From NCBI GenBank assembly GCA_003222675.1, contig QHWT01000050.1:86301-136401 (forward strand): a stretch of DNA of 50,101 nucleotides, read 5' to 3'. The notes under the pieces were generated by a model. It was not told the DNA's origin, did not search any database, and saw nothing but the letters and a program-made list of their open reading frames with translations. Position numbers and translations under genes: made by a program. Shown in pieces: positions 16,452 to 24,876 of this stretch. This stretch comes from Acidobacteriota bacterium (lineage in GTDB: Bacteria; Acidobacteriota; Vicinamibacteria; Vicinamibacterales; 2-12-FULL-66-21). Positions within the stretch are counted from its first letter, which is position 1. Each line of letters opens with the position of its first letter.

Positions 16452-19443
16452 ACCGCAGCAGTGCGTCCAACTGCCGCCTGAATTCCGCAAACGCGGCGGC
16501 CGCGTGATGCGTCGGAGCCACGTCCGCCGTATCGACGACGGACAGGAGGTCTGTGAGCGCATCGTGCAACCGCGCGAGCGTCGCCTTCTTCTTCTGCTCG
16601 GTCTCCGCCGGGCTCACGCCGGGAGCAGCGAGCGTGTCGAGCGCCCGTGCGCTGTCCTCGATGGCGGCGGCGATCTGCCGCTCCAGCGTGAGCAGTCTGG
16701 ACAGATCCGCCGGGCTCGTCTTCACGCGCGGATCCATTTTGATGACGAGCGGCTGCGTAAGGGCTCGACCGCCAACGGTCAGCTTCACGTGATACGTGCC
16801 GGGCGCGACTTGAGGACCGAGCGGCAGGGCCGGCGTATCGCCGGGAAGCGCGGCGATCGTGTAATCAGGATGCTTCGCGGGCGGCGACGGATACCGCAGA
16901 TTCCACACGAACCGGTTCATCCCGGCATTCGCTGTCGGCAGGCGCGGCAGGCTCAACCAGTAGGACGGGAACTGCGTGTTGCGATCGACGGGCGACGGCG
17001 TGTCGCTGCTCGAGAACCGCCTCACGAGCTCTCCGGAGGCATCGAAGAACTCGATCGTGACCGAAGCCTGTTGAGCGTCTTCTAGCGCGTAATCGATGAC
17101 GGCGCCGTCAGGCGGATTCTCTCCCATCGGCGTTTCGGGAGGGAGCGGCGTGTCCGTATTCACGCTGCGCCGGATGCGCGTCGCGGTGGCCGGCTTGAGG
17201 AGTCGCGTCCCGGCGTTGACGTCGAACTGCCGGAGCGGCGAGAGGTCGTCGAGCGCCCAGAACGATCGGCCGTGCGTCGCGACGACGAGATCGTTCTCGT
17301 GGACCACGAGATCGTGAATCGGCGCGCGCGGCAGGTTCAGCTGCAGAGACGACCAGTGATCGCCGGCGTCAAACGAGACATAGACGCCGAACTCGGTGCC
17401 CGCGTACAGCAGACTCTTCCTGACAGGATCCTCGCGAACGGCGCGCACGAACGTGCCGCGCGGAAGGCCGTTGACGATCTCGGTCCACGTCGCGCCGGAG
17501 TCGAACGTCCGATAGACATGCGGCGTGTAATCATCGAGTCGGTGCCGATCAATGGCGGCGTACGCTGTCCCGGCATCGTGCGGCGACGCCTCGATCATGC
17601 TGACCTTGCTCCATGCCGTCAGCTCCGTTGGAGTCACGTTTTTCCACGTCGATCCGTCGTCGCGCGTCATGTGCACCAGCCCATCGTCGGTGCCGACCCA
17701 GATCAGTCCGGGCCGGACCTTGGACGCCGCAATCGCGTAAACCACGCCGAAAGCTTCGTCCTTCGCGAGATCCTGGACCATGCGGCCACCGCTCGCGGGT
17801 GTCGCATCGACGCCGCGTCTCGACAAGTCGTCGCTGATCGGAATCCAGCTCTGGCCGCGATCGACGCTGCGAAGCACGCGTTGCGATCCGAAATACATCG
17901 GACGCGGCGTGCCGGCAGCGCCGCGACGGACGCCAAAAGCAATCGGTGACGTCCACGTATAGCGGAATGTCGCATTACGGCGGAAGATGCCGATGTCGCG
18001 CGCATCGCGCGGCGCGATGTCGTGCGACTGACCTGCCGCTCGCTCGAAGCGGAACAATCCGCCGTTGGTGCTGCCTCCATAAATGACGTCGCTATCGTCA
18101 GGATCCGGGACGATGTAGCCGCTTTCGCCGCCGCCGACGGTTTCCCAGTCGCGCGGCGTGATTGCGCCATAGTTGCCGCGACTGACGATGCCGACCGTTC
18201 CGCTGTCCTGCTGCGCTCCATAGATGCGATACGGGAACGCGTTGTCGGTGGCGACGTGGTAGAACTGCGCGGTTGGCTGGTTGTACCACGTGCTCCACGT
18301 GGCGCCGCCGTCGACCGAGATCGTCGTGCCTTGATCGACGCCGGTGATCAGGCGGCCCGGATCGGCCGGGTCGATCCACAGCGCGTGGTAATCGTCACCG
18401 CCCGGAGCGCCCTTGATTGGCGTCCACGTCTTCCCGCCGTCGGTCGATCGGTTGAGGCTGACGTTCGGCGCATACACCACGTCTGCGTTGCGCGGATCGA
18501 CCGCGATCTCGCTGAAGTACCACGCTCGCGCCGTGATGCGCGCGTCGGTTCCGACGAGTTGCCACGTGCCGCCGCTATCGTCCGATCGATAGAGGCCCGG
18601 CTTGTCGGCGTCGATCAGCGCATAGACGCGACTGCCGCGATCGCCATAGCCAACGGCGAGGCCAATGCGTCCGAGCGCGACGTTCGGCAGGCCGTTGCCG
18701 GCGATCTCCGTCCAGGTCGCGCCATTGTTCGTCGATTTGAAGATCCCGCCGCCGGGGCCGTTGACCGGCGGATAACGGCTCCAGGGCGGGCGACGCGCGC
18801 TCCAGAGCGCAGCATAAACGATGTCGGGATTCGAAGGCTGCCGCACGAGATCGATCGCGCCGACATCCTCATTCGTGAACAGTACTTTGTGCCACCTGCG
18901 GCCGCCGTCCTGCGAGCGGAACACGCCGCGATCGGGGTTCGCGTCATAGGCGTGCCCCATTGCGGCGACGAGCACATCGTCGGAGTTGCGCGGATCGATC
19001 GCGATGCGCGCGATATGCCGGGTGTCTTCGAGGCCAACGTGCTGCCAGGTCTGGCCTGCATCGGCGGACTTGTAGATGCCATCCCCGCTCGAGAGATCCG
19101 ATCGCCAATCGGGCTCACCCGTGCCTGTATAGATGATTGCCGGATTTGACGGCGCAACCGCGATCGCGCCGATCGATTGCACCGGCTGCGCGTCGAACAA
19201 CGGTGTCCACACAATGCCGCCGTCGGTGGTCTTCCAGACGCCGCCGGCGACGGCGCCGAAGTAGTAGGTATGAGGCTCGGTGGCGACGCCGGCGACGGCG
19301 ACCACGCGGCCGCCGCGGAAAGGCCCGACGAGACGCCACTTCATCGCGGCTGCCGCGGGCGTCGCGGCATCGATATCCGCGCCCTGCTTCGCGCAGAGAG
19401 ACATCGCGCCGAAGAGGAAGAGGACGATCGTCAACGTGCGCAT
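16450..19443 (-). CDS. Exported BNR/VPS10 (sortilin-like) beta-propeller protein
   Basis: A 997-residue secreted protein with a signal peptide (MRTLTIVLFLFGAMSLCA). Many BNR/Asp-box repeats follow: VWKTTDGGIVWTPL, IYKSADAGQTWQHV, VFRSQDGGRRWHKV, IFKSTNNGATWTEI, LYRSDDSGGTWQLV, LNRSTDGGKTWTPI, ISVDGGATWSTW and others, each SxDxGxTW, forming one or two beta-propellers to about residue 700. The C-terminal third has a beta-sandwich-like segment (NRFVWNLRYPSPPA, APGTYHVKLTVGGRALTQPLVIKMDPR) and a helical tail. These large proteins are widespread in Acidobacteriota and usually called WD40/YVTN/BNR or glycosyl-hydrolase-like; no catalytic residues can be assigned. The start at 19443 is preferred over 19488 because it begins the signal peptide. 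The gene is divergent from and close to dinB. Confidence 0.9.
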   Translation of the reverse strand: MRTLTIVLFLFGAMSLCAKQGADIDAATPAAAAMKWRLVGPFRGGRVVAVAGVATEPHTYYFGAVAGGVWKTTDGGIVWTPLFDAQPVQSIGAIAVAPSNPAIIYTGTGEPDWRSDLSSGDGIYKSADAGQTWQHVGLEDTRHIARIAIDPRNSDDVLVAAMGHAYDANPDRGVFRSQDGGRRWHKVLFTNEDVGAIDLVRQPSNPDIVYAALWSARRPPWSRYPPVNGPGGGIFKSTNNGATWTEIAGNGLPNVALGRIGLAVGYGDRGSRVYALIDADKPGLYRSDDSGGTWQLVGTDARITARAWYFSEIAVDPRNADVVYAPNVSLNRSTDGGKTWTPIKGAPGGDDYHALWIDPADPGRLITGVDQGTTISVDGGATWSTWYNQPTAQFYHVATDNAFPYRIYGAQQDSGTVGIVSRGNYGAITPRDWETVGGGESGYIVPDPDDSDVIYGGSTNGGLFRFERAAGQSHDIAPRDARDIGIFRRNATFRYTWTSPIAFGVRRGAAGTPRPMYFGSQRVLRSVDRGQSWIPISDDLSRRGVDATPASGGRMVQDLAKDEAFGVVYAIAASKVRPGLIWVGTDDGLVHMTRDDGSTWKNVTPTELTAWSKVSMIEASPHDAGTAYAAIDRHRLDDYTPHVYRTFDSGATWTEIVNGLPRGTFVRAVREDPVRKSLLYAGTEFGVYVSFDAGDHWSSLQLNLPRAPIHDLVVHENDLVVATHGRSFWALDDLSPLRQFDVNAGTRLLKPATATRIRRSVNTDTPLPPETPMGENPPDGAVIDYALEDAQQASVTIEFFDASGELVRRFSSSDTPSPVDRNTQFPSYWLSLPRLPTANAGMNRFVWNLRYPSPPAKHPDYTIAALPGDTPALPLGPQVAPGTYHVKLTVGGRALTQPLVIKMDPRVKTSPADLSRLLTLERQIAAAIEDSARALDTLAAPGVSPAETEQKKKATLARLHDALTDLLSVVDTADVAPTHHAAAAFAEFRRQLDALLR

Positions 19444-19450
19444 GGAGAGG

Positions 19451-19456
19451 TATTCT
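19451..19456 (+). promoter_or_regulatory. -10-like hexamer (TATTCT) six bases before dinB
   Basis: TATTCT ends six bases before the GTG start of dinB and no ribosome-binding sequence lies between. This fits a leaderless transcript. No LexA-type box was recognised. Confidence 0.35.
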
Positions 19457-19462
19457 TGATCG

Positions 19463-20539
19463 GTGCGCCGGATTCTCCACATCGACATGGACGCCTTTTA
19501 CGCGTCCGTCGAGCAGCGCGACAAGCCGGCACTGCGTGGGAAGCCGGTCGCGGTCTTCGGCGATCCCGACAAGCGCGGCGTCGTGGCCGCGGCGAGCTAC
19601 GAAGCGCGCGCGTTCGGCGTGCGCTCCGCGATTCCCATGGCGCGCGCGGTCCGCCTCTGTCCGGATCTCATCATCGTGCGTCCGGACTTCGCGCGATACA
19701 GGACGGCCTCGCAGGCGGTCTTTGCAATCTTTCGAGTGGTCACGCCGCTGGTCGAGCCGCTGTCGCTCGATGAAGCGTATCTGGACGTCACCGAGAACTC
19801 CTGGGGAGAGCCGCTCGGCCGCGTTGTCGCTGAGCGATTGAAGGCCGAGATTCGGAAGTCGACGGGGCTCACCGCGTCAGCAGGCGTCGCGCCCAACAAG
19901 TTTCTCGCGAAGATCGCGTCCGCGTGGAAGAAGCCTGACGGCCTCACGGTGATCGCTCCCGCGCGCGTCGAGATGTTCCTGCAGAAGCTTCCAGTCGATG
20001 CGTTGTGGGGTGTTGGACCGGTCACCGCGAGCCGCCTGCGCGAGCGCGGGATCGAACGGCTCGTCGACATCCGCGCTGCGGATACGGAGGTGCTTCGAGA
20101 GGCGGTCGGCAGCTCGGCCGACTGGCTGCGGCGGCTCGCGGACGGCATCGACGATCGCAGAGTCGAGCCGAACCGCGAAGTGAAGTCGTCAGGGACGGAG
20201 AACACGTACTCGCAGGACCTCACGGACATCTACGAGATACGGGCAGAGATCGACGAGATGGCACGCAGCGCCGCGGCTTGGCTCGAGCGGAAGGAGCTGC
20301 TCTGCCGCACCGTGACGATCAAGGTACGCTACAACGATTTCACGACCATCACGCGGAGCCATTCGAAGGCGCCCGCGACACGCAACGCGGAAGAGATCGC
20401 CGCGCGCGCGGTCTCGCTGCTCGAACGCACCGACGCCGCAACCCGCCCCGTCCGCCTGCTGGGCGTCAGCGTGCACAACCTCGAAGATCCGGCTGCGCCC
20501 TTCTCGCCGGAAGGTCCGGTGCTCCCCTTCGACCCGTAG
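19463..20539 (+). CDS. dinB: DNA polymerase IV (Y family)
   Basis: A 358-residue error-prone translesion polymerase. Palm motifs HIDMDAFYASVE (Asp ligands) and SLDEAYLDVT (Asp-Glu catalytic pair) are present, with ASAGVAPNKFLAKIAS, the thumb helix-hairpin-helix region (LPVDALWGVGPVTASRLRERGI) and the little-finger domain. It ends EGPVLPFDP; the C-terminus lacks an obvious long beta-clamp tail, although PVLPFDP could serve as one. The start is GTG, giving MRRILHIDMDAFY, which is the right family start. It is divergent from the BNR gene. The stop codon TAG runs into GTAGGCCGGGTGCC and then the first 145-base repeat. Confidence 0.96.
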   Translation: MRRILHIDMDAFYASVEQRDKPALRGKPVAVFGDPDKRGVVAAASYEARAFGVRSAIPMARAVRLCPDLIIVRPDFARYRTASQAVFAIFRVVTPLVEPLSLDEAYLDVTENSWGEPLGRVVAERLKAEIRKSTGLTASAGVAPNKFLAKIASAWKKPDGLTVIAPARVEMFLQKLPVDALWGVGPVTASRLRERGIERLVDIRAADTEVLREAVGSSADWLRRLADGIDDRRVEPNREVKSSGTENTYSQDLTDIYEIRAEIDEMARSAAAWLERKELLCRTVTIKVRYNDFTTITRSHSKAPATRNAEEIAARAVSLLERTDAATRPVRLLGVSVHNLEDPAAPFSPEGPVLPFDP

Positions 20540-20546
20540 GCCGGGT

Positions 20547-20690
20547 GCCACGGAATGAAGAAGCCACGGATCACACGGATTTCACGGATCTGATTCCATT
20601 AGGTTTTCAGTTCGTGCGATCGGCGGGACGCCGTGGCTCCGATGCCGTTGGATTGTTGATCCGTGAGATCCGTGTGATCCGTGGCCCGTG
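20547..20690. repeat. 145-bp repeat with 9-mer inverted ends, copy 1
   Basis: It starts gccacggaat. The left end contains three 9-bp units (CCACGGATC, ACACGGATT, TCACGGATC) and the right end three inverted units (TGATCCGTG, AGATCCGTG, TGATCCGTG). A core of about 80 bases is shared with copy 2. No coding capacity is evident. Confidence 0.85.
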
Positions 20691-20713
20691 GGTTGGGATC
20701 GGCGGAATCCGTA

Positions 20714-20856
20714 TGACCCGTCCGCGCGTGTTCAGGGACGCGATCAGCGCTCGCGACGCGTGGCTCGAGGTGAGCCGCTGCGCCGGCACGCAATCCGATC
20801 CACAGATCGTCGATGCGTTCCGGCGCGTGATACAAGTTACGGCGGCCACGGAATAA
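20714..20856 (+). pseudogene. Possible remnant of an HD-GYP domain C-terminus
   Basis: The frame ending at TAA 20854-20856 reads RPRVFRDAISARDAWLEV, then a CAGTQSDPQIVDAF segment. This resembles the last helix of HD-GYP phosphodiesterases, where CAGTQFDPxVVxAF is typical. It has no start, no catalytic HD or GYP, and is flanked by the two 145-base repeats. The element may have inserted on both sides of a decaying gene. Confidence 0.5.
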
Positions 20857-20990
20857 GGAAGCCGCGGATCACACGGATTTCACGGATCTGATTCCATAAG
20901 GTTTTCAGTCCATGCGATCGGCGGGACGGCGCGGGCTCCGATGCCGTTGGATTGTTGATCCGTCAGATCCGTGTGATCCGTGGCTCGTGG
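20845..20990. repeat. 145-bp repeat with 9-mer inverted ends, copy 2
   Basis: A near-identical direct copy of 20547-20690. It starts gccacggaat, has the same three 9-mer left units and inverted right units, and the same core with about ten differences. The two copies are in the same orientation, 298 bases apart, and enclose the HD-GYP-like remnant. Confidence 0.87.
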
Positions 20991-20993
20991 ATG

Positions 20994-21051
20994 CTGAATG
21001 GTCAATGCCGAACACTGATTGAGATTTCAGCATTCGGCATTTGACATTCAG
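20994..21051. repeat. Heptad-array dyad
   Basis: Left units CTGAATG-GTCAATG-CCGAACA-CTGATTG (20994-21021) and right units TTTCAGC-ATTCGGC-ATTTGAC-ATTCAG (21025-21051) are inverted to one another with a very short loop. The hairpin directly follows the second 145-base repeat and ends 49 bases before the NYN gene's stop codon. Confidence 0.8.
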
Positions 21052-21099
21052 GCCGCGTTTTTCTTTCAGCAGCCTGCTTGACTCGGCTCACCAGGACGA

Positions 21100-22563
21100 T
21101 TACATGCCGACCGGCACGGGCGGCTTCTTGCGCGGCGCCCGTGGACGTGCGGCCTTCTTTTCCCGTGCGGACTTTGCCGTCCCGGGCTTTGCGCCGCGCT
21201 TGCGGCGAGCGGTTCTGGCTGCGGGTTCCGGCTGCTCGCCCGCTCCCTCTTCCGTGCGCAGGGGCGCCTCCTCCGCATCGACCGGCGGCGTCAGTTCGAC
21301 TTCCTGCACGACGTCACCGTCGACCACTTCCGCCTCGCGTTCGTCATGAGCGGACGCCGCTTCCAGCGTGTCCGACGTTGCCGCCTCTTCGACATCCGCC
21401 GCTTCAGCCGGCATGTCGATGGGCTCACCCTCGACCGGCTTCATCACGTTGCCCTGGAAGAAGCGCAGGACGCCCTGGCGATCGCGCTCCATCCGGAACA
21501 ACCCCTCGCGCTGCGAGGCGCGCAGCAGATCGTTCAGGCTCGCGAAACCGAAGCGTCGCTCGTCGAATGACGGATCGACGTTGCGAAGGAACTGCTTCAC
21601 CTGCCGCACATACATGGGCCAGCGTGGCGGATTCTGCGCGGCCTGGAAGAGTCGCCGCACTTCGCGGATGCCGTCCGCCAGCCGCGGCTCCTGCGCAGGA
21701 CGTCCCTCGTGCGCAGCGCGTTGAGGGCGACGCTCGTGCTGATCCTGCGAGTCGTCGTGACGTTGACCGCCGCCGTCATGCGAAGCCGGCTGGTGAGAGC
21801 CGTGGCCGTTCTCCTTCAATTCGACGAGCACATTGCGTCCGGATTCCTTCAAAGTCACATAACCGGCGCTCGCGAGCTTCTGCGCGAAATCGCGGAAGCT
21901 GCCGACGCCGTACGTGCGTTCGGAGAACGTCGAGTCGAGCTGGAGCAGCGTGCTCTTCAAAAGTCCAAGCTGCGGCGAAACTTCCCGATCGCTCAGGACC
22001 TTCAACGCGCGGCGCACGAGCGGCATCACCTGGTCGATTCCCGATTGACCGGGTGCCGGGCCGCTCGGCCGCCCGCCACGGTCTGGACGCCGGCCGCCGG
22101 TGAGGTTCTCGTATGCGATGAACTCGTGGCAGTTGCGCTGCATCACGACGCTCGTGAACGCGCGCCCGCCGACGATGAACACCTGTTTGTCGTACTGTTT
22201 GAGCTTCTCGACGAGCGAGATGAAGTCGCTGTCGCCGCCCACGATGACATAGGCGTTGATGTGGGCGTGCGTGAACGCCATCTCGAGGGCGTCGAGCGCG
22301 AGATTGATGTCCGCGCCGTTCTTATCGCCGCCCGGCGTCAGGTTGCGCTGCACCAGTTTCGTGGCGTGCTGCGTGAGCGAACGGCTGTAATCCCCCGCCC
22401 GCGTCCAGTCTCCGTACGCCGTCTTCGAAACCACCTCGCCGCGTTCCTTGAGCGCTTCGAGCACGATGCCGATGTCGAACTGCGCATTCAGCGTGCTCTT
22501 GACTCCGATCTCGATGTTATCGAAGTCGATGAAAACTGCGATTTTCAAACGTGTGTCGGCCAA
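21100..22563 (-). CDS. NYN-domain ribonuclease-like protein with two OST-HTH/LOTUS domains
   Basis: A 487-residue protein. Residues 5-155 form a NYN (LabA/DUF88, PIN-like) domain with the acidic residues of a metal-dependent RNase: D13 and D15 (FIDFDN), D85 and D91 (GADINLALDAL), D111 and D113 (GGDSDF). Residues about 170-250 and 290-370 are two OST-HTH/LOTUS-type winged helices (LPxxx-LLKSTLLQLDSTFSERTYGVGSFRDFAQKL; YVRQVKQFLRNVDPSFDERRFGFASLNDLL). The linker is rich in H/Q/R. The tail is acidic from about 370 to 445, then strongly basic (RKRGAKPGTAKSAREKK), suggesting nucleic-acid binding. The start codon is TTG with AGAAGGG just upstream; no internal ATG fits. NYN-OST-HTH proteins are thought to bind and cut RNA. 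The specific target is unknown. Confidence 0.92.
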   Translation of the reverse strand: MADTRLKIAVFIDFDNIEIGVKSTLNAQFDIGIVLEALKERGEVVSKTAYGDWTRAGDYSRSLTQHATKLVQRNLTPGGDKNGADINLALDALEMAFTHAHINAYVIVGGDSDFISLVEKLKQYDKQVFIVGGRAFTSVVMQRNCHEFIAYENLTGGRRPDRGGRPSGPAPGQSGIDQVMPLVRRALKVLSDREVSPQLGLLKSTLLQLDSTFSERTYGVGSFRDFAQKLASAGYVTLKESGRNVLVELKENGHGSHQPASHDGGGQRHDDSQDQHERRPQRAAHEGRPAQEPRLADGIREVRRLFQAAQNPPRWPMYVRQVKQFLRNVDPSFDERRFGFASLNDLLRASQREGLFRMERDRQGVLRFFQGNVMKPVEGEPIDMPAEAADVEEAATSDTLEAASAHDEREAEVVDGDVVQEVELTPPVDAEEAPLRTEEGAGEQPEPAARTARRKRGAKPGTAKSAREKKAARPRAPRKKPPVPVGM

Positions 22564-22992
22564 ACCCTTCTTACAATCCCTTCCGGCCGTGTGGCCAAGA
22601 CCACATTATCCCGCACGGCCGCGCAATCCGGCTAGTCACGTATCAAGGCTGAGGTGGCGTGACGCGGACCTTCAGCAATTGTTACGGGTGTGACGGCGCC
22701 TCTCTGCCGACCGTGGCTGCATCGAGCTGTTCGACGACCTCGAGCCGCCCACGGCACGCCGGAACAACGAATGCGTGTTATCGGCGCCGGTCTGGTGTGG
22801 ATTCCGATTATGGGGGCGCGTGTCGACGCGTCAGGACCGTCAGGACGTCGTCAAGTTCGTAATGCGGTCGGCGATCCGGCGGCGTTGCGCTCGCCTGTAA
22901 ATCGCTCGTCCGCTGGAGTAGCACGCATCTGTACATAGCGGTACGACGCTTGCCGATCCGGTCGCGGGTGGAAATCCGCCCGGGAGGATTAC
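22564..22992. other. 429-base divergent gap, no gene recognised
   Basis: Lies between the divergent NYN gene and the Lys-rich exported protein. It must hold both promoters. A GATAAT-like hexamer is present on the minus strand near 22605. On the plus side only the ribosome-binding sequence GGGAGGATTAC before the 22993 ATG is clear. I saw no tRNA, riboswitch consensus or convincing small reading frame; the short plus-strand frames have shadow-like composition. A long 5' leader for the 22993 gene is possible. Confidence 0.5.
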
Positions 22993-23895
22993 ATGTCTCG
23001 CACCGCTCGCGCGATTGCCGTTTCGGCAGCGCTCATTTTCTCGCTTCACATGGTTTCGCTTCACGCGCAGCAGAAGTCCGCGACGCCCGCTCCGGCTCCG
23101 CACGCCGCGAAGACGACTACGGCAAAGCCGCAGGCATCGACACCAACGATGAAGAAACCGGCGACCGGGAAGCATGCGGTGACGAAGCCGCAGACGCGGA
23201 AAGCCGCGACCGCGAAGGCGGCGGCCCCGAAACGTACGACCGCCAAGCCTGCGACGAAGTCGGCGAAGCACATCACCGACAAGACGAAGCCCGTCGCAAT
23301 GCACGCCACGAAGACCGAGAAGAAGGAAGCCACATCCGTGAAGAAGGTGGCCTCGACGAAGAAGACCGACGCGACGAAGAAGGACGCGGCGAGGGCTGAG
23401 TCCATGAAGACGAAAAAGACCGACGGCACCAAGACCGCAACGACGACCAGCACGCCGACGCCGCTCGAGAACCTGGGGCCCGTGCAGCAGAAGCTCGCAA
23501 AGAACACGAATCTCGCGAGCAAGCTGCAGGCGCGGCTGCCCGCCGGGACGAACCTGATGGAAGCCGCCGACGGCTTCCGCAACCTCGGACAGTTTGTCGC
23601 CGCGGTTAACGTGTCGAACAATCTGAACGTTCCCTTTGACAAGCTCAAGGCCGATATGGTCACGAAGAAGATGAGCCTCGGCCAGTCGATTCAGGACCTG
23701 CGGCCGGCGTCGAGCGCGTCGGTCGAGGCGCAGCACGCCGAGTACGACGCCGGCACCCTGATCGCGCAGACGGAGCAGGAAACCAGCGTGATGGCGTCGG
23801 CCGGGGTAACGACGAAGTCGACCACCAAGACGTCGACGACCGCAGCTGCCAAGCCGCATAAGTCGAGCCGCAAGACGCTGACCGGCGGCGTCTAG
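22993..23895 (+). CDS. Exported Lys/Ala/Thr-rich protein with conserved C-terminal domain
   Basis: A 300-residue protein. Residues 1-25 are a signal peptide (AIAVSAALIFSLHMVSLHAQ). Residues about 26-150 are low-complexity, rich in K, A, T and P and resembling a histone-H1 tail. Residues about 155-240 form a compact domain, LGPVQQKLAKNTNLASKL, then LPAGTNLMEAADGFRNLGQFVAAVNVSNNLNVPFDKLKADM, ending SLGQSIQDLRP. I recognise this domain as recurring in acidobacterial hypothetical proteins but know of no function. A Ser/Thr/Lys tail follows. GGGAGG precedes the ATG. The stop codon touches the ATG of the outer-membrane barrel gene (TAGATG), so the two are co-translated. Confidence 0.85.
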   Translation: MSRTARAIAVSAALIFSLHMVSLHAQQKSATPAPAPHAAKTTTAKPQASTPTMKKPATGKHAVTKPQTRKAATAKAAAPKRTTAKPATKSAKHITDKTKPVAMHATKTEKKEATSVKKVASTKKTDATKKDAARAESMKTKKTDGTKTATTTSTPTPLENLGPVQQKLAKNTNLASKLQARLPAGTNLMEAADGFRNLGQFVAAVNVSNNLNVPFDKLKADMVTKKMSLGQSIQDLRPASSASVEAQHAEYDAGTLIAQTEQETSVMASAGVTTKSTTKTSTTAAAKPHKSSRKTLTGGV

Positions 23896-24792
23896 ATGCT
23901 CGTTCGAATCGGTCGACTTCTGATCACGGGCGCGATTGCGGCGTGTGTCACCCTTTCGCCGCGATTCGCATACGCGCAGGGTCACGGTCACGCCTACGGA
24001 CACGGGAAGCAGGGGGGAGTCACCGCCGGCTCCGGCAGCGCCACACCGCTGCCGGCGTCCGGCGCCGGCGCTCGCAACTTCGGCGTCTGGCTGGACGACG
24101 CGTCGGTTGCGGCGCCTGGCGGCGGATGGATGAGCGTATCATTCGGATACTACAGGACGGATTTGTTCCGCGAGTTCGACGTGCCCGTCGCGGATGCGGG
24201 CGTGGGCCTGAACAAGCGGGCTCAGTTCGGATTCACCGTGCCGGTCTACAACCTGAACATGGCTGGCGCCGCGCCGGCGCGCGGCCTCGGCGATCTCTAC
24301 CTCCATTCGAAAATCCAGTTGCGTGACGCGTCGCACGGCTTCGGCTATGCGCTCGTCCCTATCGTCGAAGTCGCGAGCGGCGTGCAGGCGGAAGGACAGC
24401 GTCGCGTGAACTGGGCGCTGCCGATCAGCATGGAAGTGCAGCGCAACGAATGGCGCGTGTATGGCGCGACCGGATATTTTTCGCGGGGCTCGCTGTTTGC
24501 GAGCGGCGCGCTCGAGCGCGCCATCTCCTCGCAACTCTCGATTACCGGGACATTGAGTACGTCGTACTCGACAAAGGCTGACGTCGTGCCGGTGCCCGGA
24601 TTGAGCCGCGTCAGGACAGACGTGAGCGGCGGCGCCAGCTACGCGGTTCGACCAACGTGGATTGTCTTTGGATCTTTGGGGCGCACGATCTCCGCGCACG
24701 ACGAGAACACCACGATTCTGTCGCTGTCAGGTGGGGTGACGCTGAACCTCGCCGCGCCTGCCGACGTGCGCACCTCGCAAAAGAAGCGCTAG
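23896..24792 (+). CDS. Predicted outer-membrane beta-barrel protein
   Basis: A 298-residue protein with a signal peptide (ITGAIAACVTLSPRFAYAQ). A His/Gly-rich segment (GHGHAYGHGKQGG) follows directly. From about residue 60 there are alternating amphipathic strands (GGWMSVSFGYYRTD, RAQFGFTVPVYNLNM, LGDLYLHSKIQLRD, GYALVPIVEVASG, RVYGATGYFSRGSLFASGALERAISSQLSITGTLSTSYS, TWIVFGSLGRTIS, TILSLSGGVTLNL), typical of an outer-membrane transporter-like barrel. The ATG follows the upstream TAG with no gap, so translation is coupled to the Lys-rich protein. The His/Gly segment could bind metal, but this is inference. No specific family assigned. Confidence 0.75.
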   Translation: MLVRIGRLLITGAIAACVTLSPRFAYAQGHGHAYGHGKQGGVTAGSGSATPLPASGAGARNFGVWLDDASVAAPGGGWMSVSFGYYRTDLFREFDVPVADAGVGLNKRAQFGFTVPVYNLNMAGAAPARGLGDLYLHSKIQLRDASHGFGYALVPIVEVASGVQAEGQRRVNWALPISMEVQRNEWRVYGATGYFSRGSLFASGALERAISSQLSITGTLSTSYSTKADVVPVPGLSRVRTDVSGGASYAVRPTWIVFGSLGRTISAHDENTTILSLSGGVTLNLAAPADVRTSQKKR

Positions 24793-24820
24793 AATTCCCG
24801 GCGGCTCTTACGAAAGGATC

Positions 24821-24876
24821 GTAGCGCAGCCCTTTTAGGGCTGCTCGTCACGAGCAGGGCTAAAGCCCTGCGCTAC
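24821..24876. repeat. 56-bp palindromic element folding as a four-arm junction
   Basis: The outer stem is GTAGC (24821-24825) with GCTAC (24872-24876). Inside are three consecutive hairpins with no unpaired joints: GCAGCCCT/AGGGCTGC (24826-24844), TCG/CGA (24845-24853) and GCAGGGCT/AGCCCTGC (24854-24871). The two halves are near-inverted copies. The TAG stop of the minus-strand membrane protein gene (24875-24873) is inside the outer stem. It resembles REP-type elements. It sits between convergent genes and could act as a terminator for both. Confidence 0.85.

Noticed and set aside
20547-20990. Insertion sequence
   Set aside because: No transposase is encoded in or between the repeats; at most a miniature non-autonomous element.
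22564-22992. tRNA or cyclic-di-GMP riboswitch in the long gap before the Lys-rich gene
   Set aside because: I looked for acceptor/T-loop (GTTCGAATC-like) and GEMM-type motifs and found none; the gap remains unexplained.
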